A DNA stretch of 64,000 bases from Lentibacillus lipolyticus (GCA_004145795.1 SEIO01000008.1:28960-92959); one strand, 5' to 3'. Shown: positions 37,074 to 46,864, numbered from the stretch's first letter. Numbers and translations: made by a program. The notes: generated from the letters alone by a model not told the origin.

Positions 37074-38465
37074 ATGCTAAATAAATTGTCCATCAAAATC
37101 GGACTGCTCTTTTTTGTTTTTCTATTAATGATTGAATCATTCCTGTTTGTTTTGTTGTATACGAGTTTAGCCAGTGAGCGCATCAATGAAGTGATGGACA
37201 GTCTTCTGGCACGCGGGAATACACACCGTGATGTTCTAGAAGAGAAATATGATGAATCAACGCTGGAGCATGTTGGCATGATGGAGTCAGCTTCCAGTTT
37301 TTCTGTCATTATTACGGATGCTCGTGGAGAGGTCGTCGCTCAATCCAATGAGATACGTGATGAAATGCGGGAGCTGATTGCCCGCTCCAACCAAGAAAAA
37401 CTGCCCGCATCCGGCAGTGTGATTGAAGACCACTGGGAAAACAAGCCATACATCGCTACGGCAAGCCCGATCACATTAAACGGAGAAAATAAGGGTAACG
37501 TTTTTATGTTTGTTGATACGGACTACGTGAAACGGGTGGTGAATCAGCTCAGCAATCAGTTTGTGTTTGCCGGACTGATTACGGTAACGATGACGATTAT
37601 TACCATTATTGTCCTGTCACGGTTGATCACGTCACCGTTAATTAAAATGAAACAAGCAACGGACGACTTAAATAAAGGTACAAATCAAGTAACCTTGAAT
37701 ACAGAACGAAAAGATGAACTGGGGGAACTGGCCAAAGCTATTACCACACTATCAGAAGACCTTGATCGACTGAAGCGGGAGCGGAAGGAGTTTTTGGCAA
37801 GTATTTCACATGAATTACGAACACCAATCACATACATAAAAGGCTATGCCGACATTATCAGCCGGCAAAATATGTCCGAAGCGGAAGTGAAAACATATAC
37901 CGCCATCATTCGCGAGGAATCAGAACATTTATCCATGCTTATTAAAAATTTGTTCGACCTTGCCAAAATGGATCAGAACCGATTTGTTATTGAACGGGAG
38001 GACACGCTTTTATGTGAGCTGATATACACTGTTGCTGAACGGATGGAGCCGTTGTTTGAAGAAGACGGTGTTTTTCTAAACGTTCGTTGTACAGAGGAAA
38101 GCATGCACATGTTTGTTGATCCGGAACGTATGCAGCAAGTATTAATTAACATGCTTGATAACGCCAAAAAACATTCCTATCAAGGTAGTGAAGTGACATT
38201 GGAAGCTGCCGCAATAAAGGAAGCGATTGTTATTACGATTACTGACAGTGGAGAAGGGATCCCAGCTGAGGATTTGCCGCATGTTTTTGATCGTTTATAC
38301 CGTGTTGAGAAATCCCGTTCGCGTCAGAGCGGTGGGTCGGGATTGGGACTGGCCATCGCTAAAGAAATTGTTGAATCTCATGGCGGACATATTGCTATAG
38401 ACAGTGAACAGGGGAAAGGAACCCGTGTCACGATAACCTTGGAGCGAGGTGATAGAATTGCGTAA
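37074..38465 (+). CDS. Sensor histidine kinase of the copper island
   Basis: This 463-residue protein has two membrane helices (residues ~8-30 and 163-183) around an extracytoplasmic sensor. HAMP follows, then the phospho-acceptor box SISHELRTPITYIKGYAD (His246) and the ATPase N, G1 and G2 boxes (NMLDNAKKHS, DSGEGIPAEDL, GGSGLGLAIAKEI). It passes phosphate to the response regulator, whose start overlaps its stop by eight bases. The signal is unknown. The neighbours suggest metal or envelope stress. Confidence 0.9.
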   Translation: MLNKLSIKIGLLFFVFLLMIESFLFVLLYTSLASERINEVMDSLLARGNTHRDVLEEKYDESTLEHVGMMESASSFSVIITDARGEVVAQSNEIRDEMRELIARSNQEKLPASGSVIEDHWENKPYIATASPITLNGENKGNVFMFVDTDYVKRVVNQLSNQFVFAGLITVTMTIITIIVLSRLITSPLIKMKQATDDLNKGTNQVTLNTERKDELGELAKAITTLSEDLDRLKRERKEFLASISHELRTPITYIKGYADIISRQNMSEAEVKTYTAIIREESEHLSMLIKNLFDLAKMDQNRFVIEREDTLLCELIYTVAERMEPLFEEDGVFLNVRCTEESMHMFVDPERMQQVLINMLDNAKKHSYQGSEVTLEAAAIKEAIVITITDSGEGIPAEDLPHVFDRLYRVEKSRSRQSGGSGLGLAIAKEIVESHGGHIAIDSEQGKGTRVTITLERGDRIA

Positions 38466-39132
38466 CGTGCTATTAGTCGATGATGAGAAACGAATGCTGG
38501 ATTTACTCACTCTTTACTTGAAACCACATCACTATACATGCCAACAAGCACAAGGAGCATTCGAAGCCCTTGATTATTTGGAACATCAATCATTTGATAT
38601 CGTGCTGCTGGACATTATGATGCCGGACATGGACGGATGGAAACTTTGCCAGGAAATAAGGGCAGTATCAGATGTTCCGATTATCATGGTAACCGCCCGT
38701 GATCAGAAGGAAGATGTCGTTAAAGGATTACGGCTCGGTGCGGACGATTATATTGCAAAACCTATTAATGAAGAGGAGCTGCTCGCCAGGATGGAAGCGC
38801 TCCTCCGGCGGAATATGTCCTCCAATCGTGTGGAAGTCCATGGACTCGTCTGGGATGAAAACCGGTATGAACTAACGTATCAAAGTAACCCGGTCAAGCT
38901 GACACCGAAAGAATTTATGATGCTTGGCTATTTCTTGCAGCACCCTAATCAGGTGTTTTCCAGGGAGCGGCTGATCGAACTGATCTGGGGTTTTGATTCT
39001 GATACAGAAGGGCGGACGGTAGATTCGCACGTCCGGAATATGCGGGATAAAATCAAACAAGCAGGCTTCCCGATTGAGCAACATCTCAAAACGGTATGGG
39101 GGGTAGGGTATAAATGGGTTAATGAACCATGA
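38458..39132 (+). CDS. OmpR-family response regulator
   Basis: This 224-residue protein has a receiver domain with the acidic pair DD near residue 8, phospho-acceptor Asp52 in VLLDIMMPDMDG and the signalling Lys in DDYIAKPINEEELLA. A winged-helix output follows (residues ~125-222, DSHVRNMRDKIKQAG). The start is TTG 38458 after GAGCGAGGTG; a GTG at 38449 overlaps that box. It is coupled to the kinase and probably regulates the secreted protein and ATPase genes downstream. Confidence 0.9.
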   Translation: MRNVLLVDDEKRMLDLLTLYLKPHHYTCQQAQGAFEALDYLEHQSFDIVLLDIMMPDMDGWKLCQEIRAVSDVPIIMVTARDQKEDVVKGLRLGADDYIAKPINEEELLARMEALLRRNMSSNRVEVHGLVWDENRYELTYQSNPVKLTPKEFMMLGYFLQHPNQVFSRERLIELIWGFDSDTEGRTVDSHVRNMRDKIKQAGFPIEQHLKTVWGVGYKWVNEP

Positions 39133-39218
39133 TATCAGACGTCAATGGTTTGTCACATTTTCTTGACAGATTCTCCAAACTTCTTTTGTATTCTACTAAA
39201 TGAAGGGAGGAGCAGACC

Positions 39219-39440
39219 ATGAAAAAGAAACTTTTGATGATTGCACTGGCAATTTTCTTCGTAGCTGGTATTGGCAATGTTGTCTTCGCACACGGCGACG
39301 CCCGCGATTTTGATCCAGGTAATGGCGGTCACAACGGGTGGAGCTTTGAAGAGATGGTCCCCTTTATGAAAGATATGCATCCTGATATGAGTGAAGCGCA
39401 AATGAAAGAAATGTATCAGGATTGTCATGGCACGAATTAG
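39219..39440 (+). CDS. Small exported protein with MHPDMS motif
   Basis: This 73-residue protein has a clear signal peptide (KKK, hydrophobic core, cleavage near VFAHG). The mature part of about 48 residues carries His, Met and one Cys (MKDMHPDMSEAQMKEMYQDC). Such short secreted proteins often sit beside copper or heavy-metal ATPases; a metal-binding role is plausible but unproven. GGGAGG precedes ATG 39219. It lies 80 bases after the two-component system and is followed by a long terminator. Confidence 0.75.
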   Translation: MKKKLLMIALAIFFVAGIGNVVFAHGDARDFDPGNGGHNGWSFEEMVPFMKDMHPDMSEAQMKEMYQDCHGTN

Positions 39441-39468
39441 CTTTTGATTGTTTTAATTTCCCCCTAAC

Positions 39469-39512
39469 AGAAAGACAGGGCTATCCTGAGCAAATAGCCC
39501 TGTCTTTCTTAT
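39469..39512 (+). terminator. Terminator after the small exported protein gene
   Basis: AGAAAGACAGGGCTAT (39469-39484) pairs perfectly with ATAGCCCTGTCTTTCT (39494-39509). The T-run is short. Confidence 0.85.
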
Positions 39513-39593
39513 GCTTCCATCCATGTATGAATCTTCTATTGAACGAATAGCCTTATGTATCCGGGAACTGAGTTATGACAGACTATACATAAT

Positions 39594-39727
39594 GGTCACT
39601 CATCGGGGTAATGAGTGCCCGAACGCGTCGTCTCGCTCGTTGAAAGGTCACTCATCGAGGGTATGAGAGCCCGGACGCGTCAGCTCGGTCGTCGAAAAGT
39701 CACTCATTCCAGGTATTAGCCTCTGGG
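39594..39727 (+). repeat. 52-bp tandem repeat, about two and a half copies
   Basis: Copies begin at 39594 (GGTCACTCATC), 39646 (GGTCACTCATC) and 39698 (AGTCACTCATT), exactly 52 bases apart. Each contains ATGAG, a GCCC-ACGCGTC core and, in the first two, CTCG-TCGTTGAAA or CTCGGTCGTCGAAA. CACTCAT and ATGAGTG inside the first unit can form a hairpin. The array lies in the gene-free gap 39441-39876 ahead of the CopB gene. Confidence 0.8.
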
Positions 39728-39814
39728 TCCCTGTGGTTAACAGCCTGCACTCCAACGGACCACCACCAAACATTTGCAACGATGGAAAATATTTGATATG
39801 CTATGATTAATAAT

Positions 39815-39830
39815 TACCGTACTGGGGTAT
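39815..39830 (+). promoter_or_regulatory. CsoR/CstR-type operator before the CopB ATPase gene
   Basis: TACCGTACTGGGGTAT resembles the A/T-flanked ACCC-GGGT palindromes of the sulfur locus and the csoR promoter. Its position about 60 bases before the start codon fits an operator for copper-responsive CsoR or for CstR. Confidence 0.55.
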
Positions 39831-39876
39831 TGTATTTTAGAGAAGTTGAAAAGCCGTAAAAAAAGGAGTGAACCTT

Positions 39877-42063
39877 ATGTCGAATGGTGAAAATAACAAG
39901 CAACATAAACAGCACCATCATGATAACCATGACAACCATGATACGCATAATCATGAAGTAGCGAAACACCATGATCACAGCAGCCACGAACACAATCACA
40001 ACCATCATCAAGACGGGCACCACGACCACGGCGACGATCACAATCACGGCAATCACGATCATCACAACGGGCACGACCATCACGATCATAGCGGTCATGA
40101 CCATGGCGGTCACGACCATCATGATCACGGGGACATGATAAACGATTTTAAGAAGCGGTTTTATATATCGCTTGTCGTAACCATTCCTATTCTGATTTTA
40201 TCCCCTATGCTGCAGGGGTTTGTCGGTGTGGACTGGCGTTTTCCATTTGACCAATACATTGTATTTGTGCTCGCGACGTTTCTATTCTTCTATGGCGGAT
40301 GGCCTTTTCTGACAGGCGGCGTCAGTGAGTTAAAAAATAAGAACCCGGGTATGATGACCCTGATTGGTCTTGCCATTCTCGTAGCTTACGTTTATAGTTC
40401 GATGACTGTTTTCGGCTGGGCAGGCAAGGATTTCTTCTGGGAACTAGCTACATTAATTGACATTATGCTACTCGGCCACTGGATTGAAATGAAATCGGTC
40501 ATGGGTGCGTCGAATGCACTGGAAGAACTGGTTAAACTGATGCCGAATGAAGCGCACAAACTCGATGAAAATGGGGAAGTGACCGACGTTCCGACATCAG
40601 AATTACAACAAGGTGATCATGTACTAATCAAACCGGGTGAAAAAATACCGGTCGATGGTACCATTTATGAGGGCGAGTCTGCTATTGACGAGTCCATGCT
40701 TACCGGTGAATCCGTACCGATTGAAAAAGAAAAAGACGATGAAGTGATTGGCGGATCGGTCAATAAAGAAGGGTCGATCAAAGTAGCCGTAGCGAAAACG
40801 GGTGAGGATTCTTATCTGTCCCAGGTCGTTACGATGGTCAAGGAGGCACAGGAATCCAAGTCTAAAACACAGGACCTGACGAACCGTGCTGCCAAATGGC
40901 TATTTTATCTTGCGCTTGCATCCGGGTTTATCACCTTATTTATCTGGCTTGCACTCGGCTATGCCTTCGATGTCGCCCTAGAACGCATGGTTACGGTTAT
41001 GGTTATTACCTGTCCGCATGCGCTCGGACTGGCAGCACCATTGGTTGTGGCCGTATCCACTTCCTTATCGGCAAAGCGCGGCCTGTTAATTCGCAACCGG
41101 GCGAACTTTGAAGGTGCACGCAATCTGAATGCGGTTGTTTTTGATAAAACAGGCACACTGACGCAAGGCGAATTTGGCGTGACGGAATTAATCCCGAATG
41201 ACGGTTATGAAAAAGACGAGGTTCTTACATGGGCAGCCAGCTTGGAGCAAAACTCCGAGCATCCGCTTGCATCAGGCATTGTCAGCTCGGCCACAGAGCA
41301 AAACCTCGAACTGAAAACAATCGAGACATTCGAATCCATTACCGGGAAAGGAATCGAAGGAACCATTGAGGGACGCAAAGTGAATGTCGTCAGTCCCGGC
41401 TATGTACAGAATAATGACCTAACCTATGACCAGAAAACGTTTGAACAGCTATCTGAAGAAGGGAAGACCGTCGTGTTTGTGCTGCTCGATGATGAACTAA
41501 TCGGCATGATTGCTTTGGCTGACATGGTTCGGGACACGGCGAAAGAAGCGATCGCATCCCTTAAGAAAAAGGGTGTCGAAACCATTATGCTTACCGGGGA
41601 CAATAAAAAGGTGGCCGATTGGGTTGCTGGCCAACTCGGTATTGACGAAGTTTACGCCGAAGTGCTTCCCGATGACAAAGCGAATCAGGTGAAGACGATT
41701 AAAGGAAAAGGCTGGAAAGTAGCCATGACAGGAGACGGTGTCAATGACGCACCGGCACTCGCAACCGCTGACTTGGGAATTGCGATTGGCGCCGGCACAG
41801 ACGTCGCCATGGAATCTGCTGACGTGGTCTTAGTCAAAAGCAATCCGAATGACGTGGTATCGTTGATGGAACTGTCTCGTAAAACATACCGTAAAATGAT
41901 TCAGAACCTGTGGTGGGCAGCTGGATATAACATTGTTGCCATTCCACTTGCTGCCGGCGTGCTGGCACCAATCGGCATTGTACTAAGCCCTGCCGTCGGA
42001 GCGGTGTTAATGAGCTTGAGTACGATTATCGTTGCGATTAACGCTAAATTATTGAAAGCCTAA
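39877..42063 (+). CDS. copB: CopB-type P1B ATPase (Cu/Ag exporter) with a His-rich N-terminus
   Basis: This 728-residue P-type ATPase opens with about 85 residues that are largely His, Asp, Gly and Asn (a cytosolic metal sponge). Membrane segments follow, with the CPH ion-site motif [14 protein letters not shown], phosphorylation site [19 protein letters not shown] and [14 protein letters not shown] with a His-rich tail is the P1B-3 (CopB) class, which exports copper or silver. The start is ATG 39877 after AAAAGGAG; a GTG at 39868 overlaps the box. Confidence 0.92.
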   Translation: MSNGENNKQHKQHHHDNHDNHDTHNHEVAKHHDHSSHEHNHNHHQDGHHDHGDDHNHGNHDHHNGHDHHDHSGHDHGGHDHHDHGDMINDFKKRFYISLVVTIPILILSPMLQGFVGVDWRFPFDQYIVFVLATFLFFYGGWPFLTGGVSELKNKNPGMMTLIGLAILVAYVYSSMTVFGWAGKDFFWELATLIDIMLLGHWIEMKSVMGASNALEELVKLMPNEAHKLDENGEVTDVPTSELQQGDHVLIKPGEKIPVDGTIYEGESAIDESMLTGESVPIEKEKDDEVIGGSVNKEGSIKVAVAKTGEDSYLSQVVTMVKEAQESKSKTQDLTNRAAKWLFYLALASGFITLFIWLALGYAFDVALERMVTVMVITCPHALGLAAPLVVAVSTSLSAKRGLLIRNRANFEGARNLNAVVFDKTGTLTQGEFGVTELIPNDGYEKDEVLTWAASLEQNSEHPLASGIVSSATEQNLELKTIETFESITGKGIEGTIEGRKVNVVSPGYVQNNDLTYDQKTFEQLSEEGKTVVFVLLDDELIGMIALADMVRDTAKEAIASLKKKGVETIMLTGDNKKVADWVAGQLGIDEVYAEVLPDDKANQVKTIKGKGWKVAMTGDGVNDAPALATADLGIAIGAGTDVAMESADVVLVKSNPNDVVSLMELSRKTYRKMIQNLWWAAGYNIVAIPLAAGVLAPIGIVLSPAVGAVLMSLSTIIVAINAKLLKA

Positions 42064-42068
42064 CGAGA

Positions 42069-42107
42069 AACATGCCCTGAAGCTATATATTTCGGGGCAT
42101 GTTTTGT
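42069..42107 (+). terminator. Terminator of copB
   Basis: AACATGCCCTGAA (42069-42081) pairs with TTCGGGGCATGTT (42091-42103), with one G-T pair, followed by TTG. Confidence 0.8.
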
Positions 42108-42218
42108 GTTTGCAAAGGGAATGGTTAAATGAAAAAACTTTGAAACATGTACATGTGCATCATTTCTCGATATTTTTCATGTATACTACCATTACAAAGA
42201 ATGAAAAAAGGTGATTTT

Positions 42219-42434
42219 ATGCATATGATGGGGTATGGATCGTATTGGCCGATGATTATGATGGCGATTATATGGATAGGTTTAATTGTTCTGGCGGTCG
42301 TCCTAATTGCTAATTTCATCAACGGCGGCCGTAAACAGCGTCCCTTAGAAATAGCCAAAGAACGCCTGGCAAAAGGGGAAATATCAGAAGAAGAATACGA
42401 CAGGCTAAAACAGAAGCTGAAAGACAAGCAGTAA
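42219..42434 (+). CDS. Small membrane protein with C-terminal SHOCT motif
   Basis: This 71-residue protein has one membrane helix (residues ~10-32, rich in Met and Ile) and a cytosolic SHOCT helix pair (LEIAKERLAKGEISEEEYDRL). SHOCT proteins of this size recur in copper and heavy-metal islands, with no settled function. The start is ATG 42219 after AAAAAAGGTG. Confidence 0.75.
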   Translation: MHMMGYGSYWPMIMMAIIWIGLIVLAVVLIANFINGGRKQRPLEIAKERLAKGEISEEEYDRLKQKLKDKQ

Positions 42435-42543
42435 CAAACGATTGGTGCAATCATCAGAATGAGCTATTCGGTGATGCTCACCTGCATAATGTGGTCCAAT
42501 CCAGACAGTCTAATCAAGACGAACCAAGGAAAGGAGACCAAAC

Positions 42544-42888
42544 ATGGGTGTATTATCAGCATCACCAACCACTATGGATACTTGTATTGAGGCATGTCTC
42601 AAATGTATGCGGGCTTGTGAGGAATGTACAACTGCATGTCTGCAAGAACCGGATGTTCAAGCACGCGTGCGTTGTATTCAGACATTGAATGACTGTGCAG
42701 AGATATGTGCGCAGGCAGCGCAATATATGTCCCGGAATAGCTCGTTTGCTGCACAGTTGTGTGGCGTATGTGCAATTATATGTGAGCAATGCGCGACAGA
42801 ATGTGAAAAGCTGCAGGATAGCCATTGTCAGGAGTGTGCAGCTATATGCCGGCAATGTGCAGAAGAATGCCGTAAAATGGCTGGTTAA
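42544..42888 (+). CDS. Cys-rich four-helix-bundle copper storage protein (Csp3-like, DUF326)
   Basis: This 114-residue protein has 19 Cys in CxxC and CxxxC pairs along predicted helices (EACLKCMRACEECTTACLQ, CGVCAIICEQCATECEK). It lacks a signal peptide. This is the pattern of cytosolic copper storage proteins, whose helices line a core that binds many Cu(I) ions. In this island it would buffer excess copper. AAGGAGACC precedes ATG. A perfect terminator follows. Confidence 0.85.
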   Translation: MGVLSASPTTMDTCIEACLKCMRACEECTTACLQEPDVQARVRCIQTLNDCAEICAQAAQYMSRNSSFAAQLCGVCAIICEQCATECEKLQDSHCQECAAICRQCAEECRKMAG

Positions 42889-42891
42889 TAA

Positions 42892-42939
42892 AATAATGCG
42901 TCCGGAAGTGTGATCACTTGCCGGACGCATTATTTTATT
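42892..42939 (+). terminator. Terminator after the copper storage gene
   Basis: AATAATGCGTCCGG (42892-42905) pairs perfectly with CCGGACGCATTATT (42921-42934), followed by TTATT. Confidence 0.9.
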
Positions 42940-42948
42940 AGTCATTCC

Positions 42949-43071
42949 TTACATTTTTGTTAATTCCACGATAACTTTACCATCTTCATGTCGTGATAGC
43001 TGAACGGTTTCGCCGGGGCTGAGACAGCGGTTGTTTTGGCGTCTTTTACAAAAGTCAAGCCTAGCCGTGCC
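42949..43071 (-). pseudogene. Orphan C-terminal coding fragment with a Cys pair
   Basis: On the minus strand a 40-codon frame with no start codon encodes FCKRRQNNRCLSPGETVQLS followed by a charged beta-like end. Its composition is that of real protein. It is the tail of an unrecognised gene, cut off just downstream of the cupredoxin gene. Confidence 0.45.
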
Positions 43072-43100
43072 TTATAGCGAGTCCGAAACTCCGACGTTTG

Positions 43101-43142
43101 AATAAAAATCAAGAAGCTATCCTACCAGAACAGCTTCTTGAT
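43101..43142 (-). terminator. Terminator of the cupredoxin gene
   Basis: ATCAAGAAGCT (43108-43118) pairs perfectly with AGCTTCTTGAT (43132-43142). On the minus strand it is followed by TTTTATT. Confidence 0.88.
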
Positions 43143-43150
43143 CGCGGGTA

Positions 43151-43537
43151 TTATTCAACAACCAATGTAGACTTCATGTCGGCGTGTCCTTGACCACAAG
43201 GGACACTGCAGTAAATGGTATACTCGCCTGGTTCTTCAGGTGTAAATGTTGTTTCACCTTCACCTTCCATATTCACATCGAATTCATCAATGCCAATTCC
43301 GTGCATGCCTTCTTCATTGGTCAGTGATACGGTTACCTCTTCGCCTGCAGGTACTGTGTATTCATCTTTATCAAATGAAAAGTTGGTTGCTGTTACATCC
43401 AAGGTGTTTCCGGATGATTCGGCTGCATCGCCACCATCGCTTTCTGCTTCATCGGAACCGCTGCTGTCACCGCCGCCACAAGCTGCAAGGAACAGTGCCA
43501 GTCCGAGAACCAACATTGCTAATAACCCTTTTTTCAT
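43151..43537 (-). CDS. Cupredoxin lipoprotein with a CuA-type copper site
   Basis: This 128-residue protein has a lipoprotein signal ending LFLAAC (Cys20), an acidic Ser/Gly linker and a cupredoxin domain. His79, Cys110, Cys114, His118 and Met121 (CSVPCGQGHADM) reproduce the binuclear CuA site of cytochrome oxidase subunit II, but without the oxidase membrane helices. It is anchored outside the membrane and likely binds or shuttles copper or electrons. It is divergent from csoR-copA-copZ with about 280 bases between. Confidence 0.85.
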   Translation of the reverse strand: MKKGLLAMLVLGLALFLAACGGGDSSGSDEAESDGGDAAESSGNTLDVTATNFSFDKDEYTVPAGEEVTVSLTNEEGMHGIGIDEFDVNMEGEGETTFTPEEPGEYTIYCSVPCGQGHADMKSTLVVE

Positions 43538-43757
43538 AAATAGCCCTCCTTGACTAGTAAGTTAATGTGCTTTTTACAACTTCTATAGTAGGTGTAGATT
43601 GTGCAGATTTTATCGAGAAACAATGGCGACTCTTTGAACAAATGTCTGTTTGGGTAGTTACTGTTGGCAAATATATGTGCTGTGTTGTTGATTATGCTGT
43701 ACCGGATAGGGGTATGTAAGAATCAAGATCTAACCGCTCCTTCGTATGCTCTACCTA

Positions 43758-43792
43758 TTGACAAACAATACGTAAGGGGGGTACCCTATAAT
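43758..43792 (+). promoter_or_regulatory. csoR-copA promoter with CsoR operator
   Basis: TTGACA (43758-43763) and TATAAT (43787-43792) enclose the GC-rich palindromic TACGTAAGGGGGGTACCCTA. The 23-base spacing is long; TACCCT at 43782 gives an 18-base alternative. A G-rich stretch meeting GTACCC next to the -10 is the usual CsoR operator form. Copper binding would release the repressor. Confidence 0.6.
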
Positions 43793-43816
43793 TAGAACAA
43801 AAAAGGAGTGAGGCAG

Positions 43817-44119
43817 ATGGGTGAATACCTGCATGATCAGCCAGTAACACCCCGGACGCAAGATGAAAAGGATGCCGTCGTCAACCGCTTGAAGCGGATT
43901 GAAGGACAGGTGCGGGGTATTCAAAAAATGGTGGGAGAAGACCGTTATTGTGTAGACATCTTAGTACAAATCAGTGCCATCAATGCTGCCTTGAAAAAAG
44001 TCGGATTTTCCGTGGCTGAGCGCCATACGAAGCATTGTGTCAGCGATGCAGTGCAATCCGGCCAGGGACATGAAGCGATTGATGAACTGATGGAGGTTCT
44101 AAAGCAGTTTTCCAAGTAG
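43817..44119 (+). CDS. csoR: CsoR, copper-sensing repressor
   Basis: This 100-residue CsoR-family repressor has all three Cu(I) ligands, Cys45, His70 and Cys74 (RYCVDIL, RHTKHC), unlike the CstR at 31798 which lacks the His. Cu(I) binding releases DNA and turns on export. It is 10 bases from copA. The start is ATG 43817 after AAAAAGGAG. Confidence 0.93.
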   Translation: MGEYLHDQPVTPRTQDEKDAVVNRLKRIEGQVRGIQKMVGEDRYCVDILVQISAINAALKKVGFSVAERHTKHCVSDAVQSGQGHEAIDELMEVLKQFSK

Positions 44120-44129
44120 GGGGGGTATC

Positions 44130-46514
44130 ATGATGAGTGAATCGGAACACACGACACTTGGTGTCACAGGGATGACCTGTGCAGCGTGCTCGAATCGGGT
44201 TGAAAAAGTTTTAAATAAAATGGACGGTGTGGAAGCGAAAGTTAACTTAACGACAGAAAAAGCATCTGTTGACTATGATCCTTCCGCCGTCTCCATTGAT
44301 GATATATCCGCTAGAATTGAAAAGTTGGGTTATGGGGTTGAGATGGAAAAGGCGGAATTAGATATCACTGGCATGACGTGTGCCGCCTGCTCGAACCGGA
44401 TTGAAAAAGTGCTGAATAAACAAAACGGTGTGAAGGCAGCCAGTGTCAATCTGGCCACCGAAAGTGCATCTGTCGAGTATAATCCGGGACTGATGGAAGA
44501 AACCGATATTATTGAACGAATTAAAAAACTCGGCTACGATGCGAAAGTGAAAACAGAAGAAGAGAATCAACAAAGTGCGAAAGAAAAACAGCTAACACGA
44601 ATGAAAACGAAATTGATTACGTCTGCGTTACTGGCCGCACCGCTTCTTTTAACGATGCTCGTTCATTTGTTTAACGTCAGTCTGCCGTCTATTTTGTTGA
44701 ATCCGTGGTTCCAGTTTGTGCTGGCAACACCGGTTCAATTCATTATTGGCTGGCAATTTTATGTTGGTGCTTATAAAAACTTGCGCAATGGCGGGGCCAA
44801 CATGGATGTGCTCGTTGCCCTTGGGACAAGTGCCGCCTACTTTTACAGCTTATATGAAGCCGTGAAAACCATTGGCAGCCCGGCATATGAACCTCATCTT
44901 TATTTTGAAACGAGTGCAATTTTAATCACGCTGATCCTTTTTGGCAAATATCTAGAAACCGCGGCAAAAAGTAAAACGACGGCCGCGTTATCAAAATTGC
45001 TTGATTTGCAGGCTAAACAGGCACGTGTGATTCGTAACGGGGAAGAAGCGATGATTCCTGTGGAAGAGGTGGTCGTTGGAGACCGTCTAAGTGTCAAACC
45101 AGGTGAAAAATTCCCGGTCGACGGCACGGTCGTTAAAGGCAAAACATCGGTTGATGAGTCGATGATTACCGGTGAGTCCATCCCTGTAGAAAAAGAAGTT
45201 CAGTCGGGTGTCATTGGATCTACGATGAACAAGAATGGCACGGTGGAAATGGAAGCTACCAAAGTTGGCAAAGATACCGCGCTCGCTTCGATTGTGAAAG
45301 TTGTGGAAGATGCGCAAGGGTCTAAGGCACCCATCCAGCGCATGGCCGACGTCATTTCCGGCTATTTCGTCCCGATTGTCGTTGGTATAGCCGTGGTCAC
45401 ATTCGGCATTTGGATTGCTTTTGTTTCCCCAGGTGCGTTTGAACCAGCCCTGGTCGCCGCGATTGCCGTCTTAGTAATCGCTTGTCCTTGTGCACTCGGG
45501 CTCGCTACACCAACATCGATTATGGTCGGAACAGGCAAATCAGCGGAAACCGGTATCCTTTTCAAAGGAGGTGAGCATTTAGAGCGCACCCATCAGTTAG
45601 ATGCAGTCATTATGGATAAGACCGGCACGATCACAAAAGGTAAACCTGAAGTAACTGACTTCACCGGTGACACTGACACATTAAAGCTGCTGGCAAGCGC
45701 TGAAAAAGGATCGGAACACCCGCTTGCCGAAGCCATTGTCGCGTATGCTACGGAACAAAACGTAGAAATGACCGATGCTGACGCATTTGAAGCCGTACCC
45801 GGTCAAGGAATTAAGGCTACGATTGCCGGTAAAGAAGTTCTTGTCGGAAATCGCAAACTGATGAATGAACATGATGTGCATGTTGATGCCGATACGGATA
45901 TGGAAGGTTTGGAAGCAGATGGAAAAACGGCCATGCTGATTGCAGTTGATGGCGAACACCGCGGCATTGTCGCAGTGGCCGACACGGTCAAAGAGACAGC
46001 AGGTGAAGCAATCAAACAGCTGCATGATCAAGGTCTGGAAGTGGTAATGCTGACCGGTGACAACGAACGGACCGCACAAGCCATCGCACGGCAAGTTGGC
46101 ATCGATCAGGTGATTGCACAAGTGTTACCAGAAGAAAAAGCGGATAAAGTAAAAGAAGTCCAAATGCAGGATAAGAAAGTTGCCATGGTTGGTGACGGTA
46201 TTAACGACGCACCTGCATTGGCTGTAGCTGATATTGGCATTGCCATCGGAACCGGTACAGAAGTCGCAATTGAAGCGGCTGATGTGACCATTCTTGGCGG
46301 CGAACTATTGCTCATTCCAAAAGCAATCAAGGCCAGCAAAGCAACGATCAGAAATATCCGTCAAAATCTGTTCTGGGCATTCGCCTACAATTCAGCAGGC
46401 ATTCCGATTGCTGCAGCCGGATTGTTAGCACCATGGATTGCCGGTGGTGCGATGGCATTAAGCTCGGTAAGTGTGGTGACCAACGCCCTTCGATTGAAGC
46501 GGGTGAAACTATAA
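44130..46514 (+). CDS. copA: Copper-exporting P1B-1 ATPase CopA
   Basis: This 794-residue ATPase has two N-terminal heavy-metal domains, each with [10 protein letters not shown] (near residues 14 and 82). Eight membrane segments carry the CPC ion-site motif [13 protein letters not shown]. The phosphorylation site [10 protein letters not shown] and [11 protein letters not shown] are also present. It exports Cu(I). It lies between csoR and copZ in the usual Bacillaceae csoR-copA-copZ order. Confidence 0.96.
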   Translation: MMSESEHTTLGVTGMTCAACSNRVEKVLNKMDGVEAKVNLTTEKASVDYDPSAVSIDDISARIEKLGYGVEMEKAELDITGMTCAACSNRIEKVLNKQNGVKAASVNLATESASVEYNPGLMEETDIIERIKKLGYDAKVKTEEENQQSAKEKQLTRMKTKLITSALLAAPLLLTMLVHLFNVSLPSILLNPWFQFVLATPVQFIIGWQFYVGAYKNLRNGGANMDVLVALGTSAAYFYSLYEAVKTIGSPAYEPHLYFETSAILITLILFGKYLETAAKSKTTAALSKLLDLQAKQARVIRNGEEAMIPVEEVVVGDRLSVKPGEKFPVDGTVVKGKTSVDESMITGESIPVEKEVQSGVIGSTMNKNGTVEMEATKVGKDTALASIVKVVEDAQGSKAPIQRMADVISGYFVPIVVGIAVVTFGIWIAFVSPGAFEPALVAAIAVLVIACPCALGLATPTSIMVGTGKSAETGILFKGGEHLERTHQLDAVIMDKTGTITKGKPEVTDFTGDTDTLKLLASAEKGSEHPLAEAIVAYATEQNVEMTDADAFEAVPGQGIKATIAGKEVLVGNRKLMNEHDVHVDADTDMEGLEADGKTAMLIAVDGEHRGIVAVADTVKETAGEAIKQLHDQGLEVVMLTGDNERTAQAIARQVGIDQVIAQVLPEEKADKVKEVQMQDKKVAMVGDGINDAPALAVADIGIAIGTGTEVAIEAADVTILGGELLLIPKAIKASKATIRNIRQNLFWAFAYNSAGIPIAAAGLLAPWIAGGAMALSSVSVVTNALRLKRVKL

Positions 46515-46611
46515 TGGTAAACTTGTCTCAAGGGACATGTTAAGCTGCAAAAATGATTCGATATGGTCGGTAGGGAGGAAAACCGACAAATATAAGAAAA
46601 AGGGGAGATAG

Positions 46612-46821
46612 ATGATGCAAACAACATTGGATGTAAAAGGGATGACATGCGGTCATTGTGAAAGTTCGGTAAAAGGTGCGCTGGAAAGTCTGGAAGGCGT
46701 ACAGACCGTTGAAGTAGACCTTAACTCAGGTAAGGTAGATGTCACGTATGATGACGCAGTCGTAACCATCGCTGCTATGCGTGAAGCTGTAGAAGATCAA
46801 GGCTACGATGTCGTCGCCTAA
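46612..46821 (+). CDS. copZ: Copper chaperone CopZ
   Basis: This 69-residue protein is a single heavy-metal-associated domain with the metal loop GMTCGHCESSV. It carries Cu(I) to CopA. AAGGGGAG precedes ATG 46612/46615 and a strong terminator follows. Gene order here is copA-copZ, reversed from B. subtilis copZA. Confidence 0.95.
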   Translation: MMQTTLDVKGMTCGHCESSVKGALESLEGVQTVEVDLNSGKVDVTYDDAVVTIAAMREAVEDQGYDVVA

Positions 46822-46831
46822 TAATAGCAAA

Positions 46832-46864
46832 AACCGGCTCTCCTTATGGGGGAGCCGGTTTTTT
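46832..46864 (+). terminator. Terminator of csoR-copA-copZ
   Basis: AACCGGCTC (46832-46840) pairs with GAGCCGGTT (46852-46860), followed by TTTT. Confidence 0.9.

Noticed and set aside
39814-40128. Met/Val-rich minus-strand frame
   Set aside because: It is the complement of the His-codon run of the CopB N-terminus.
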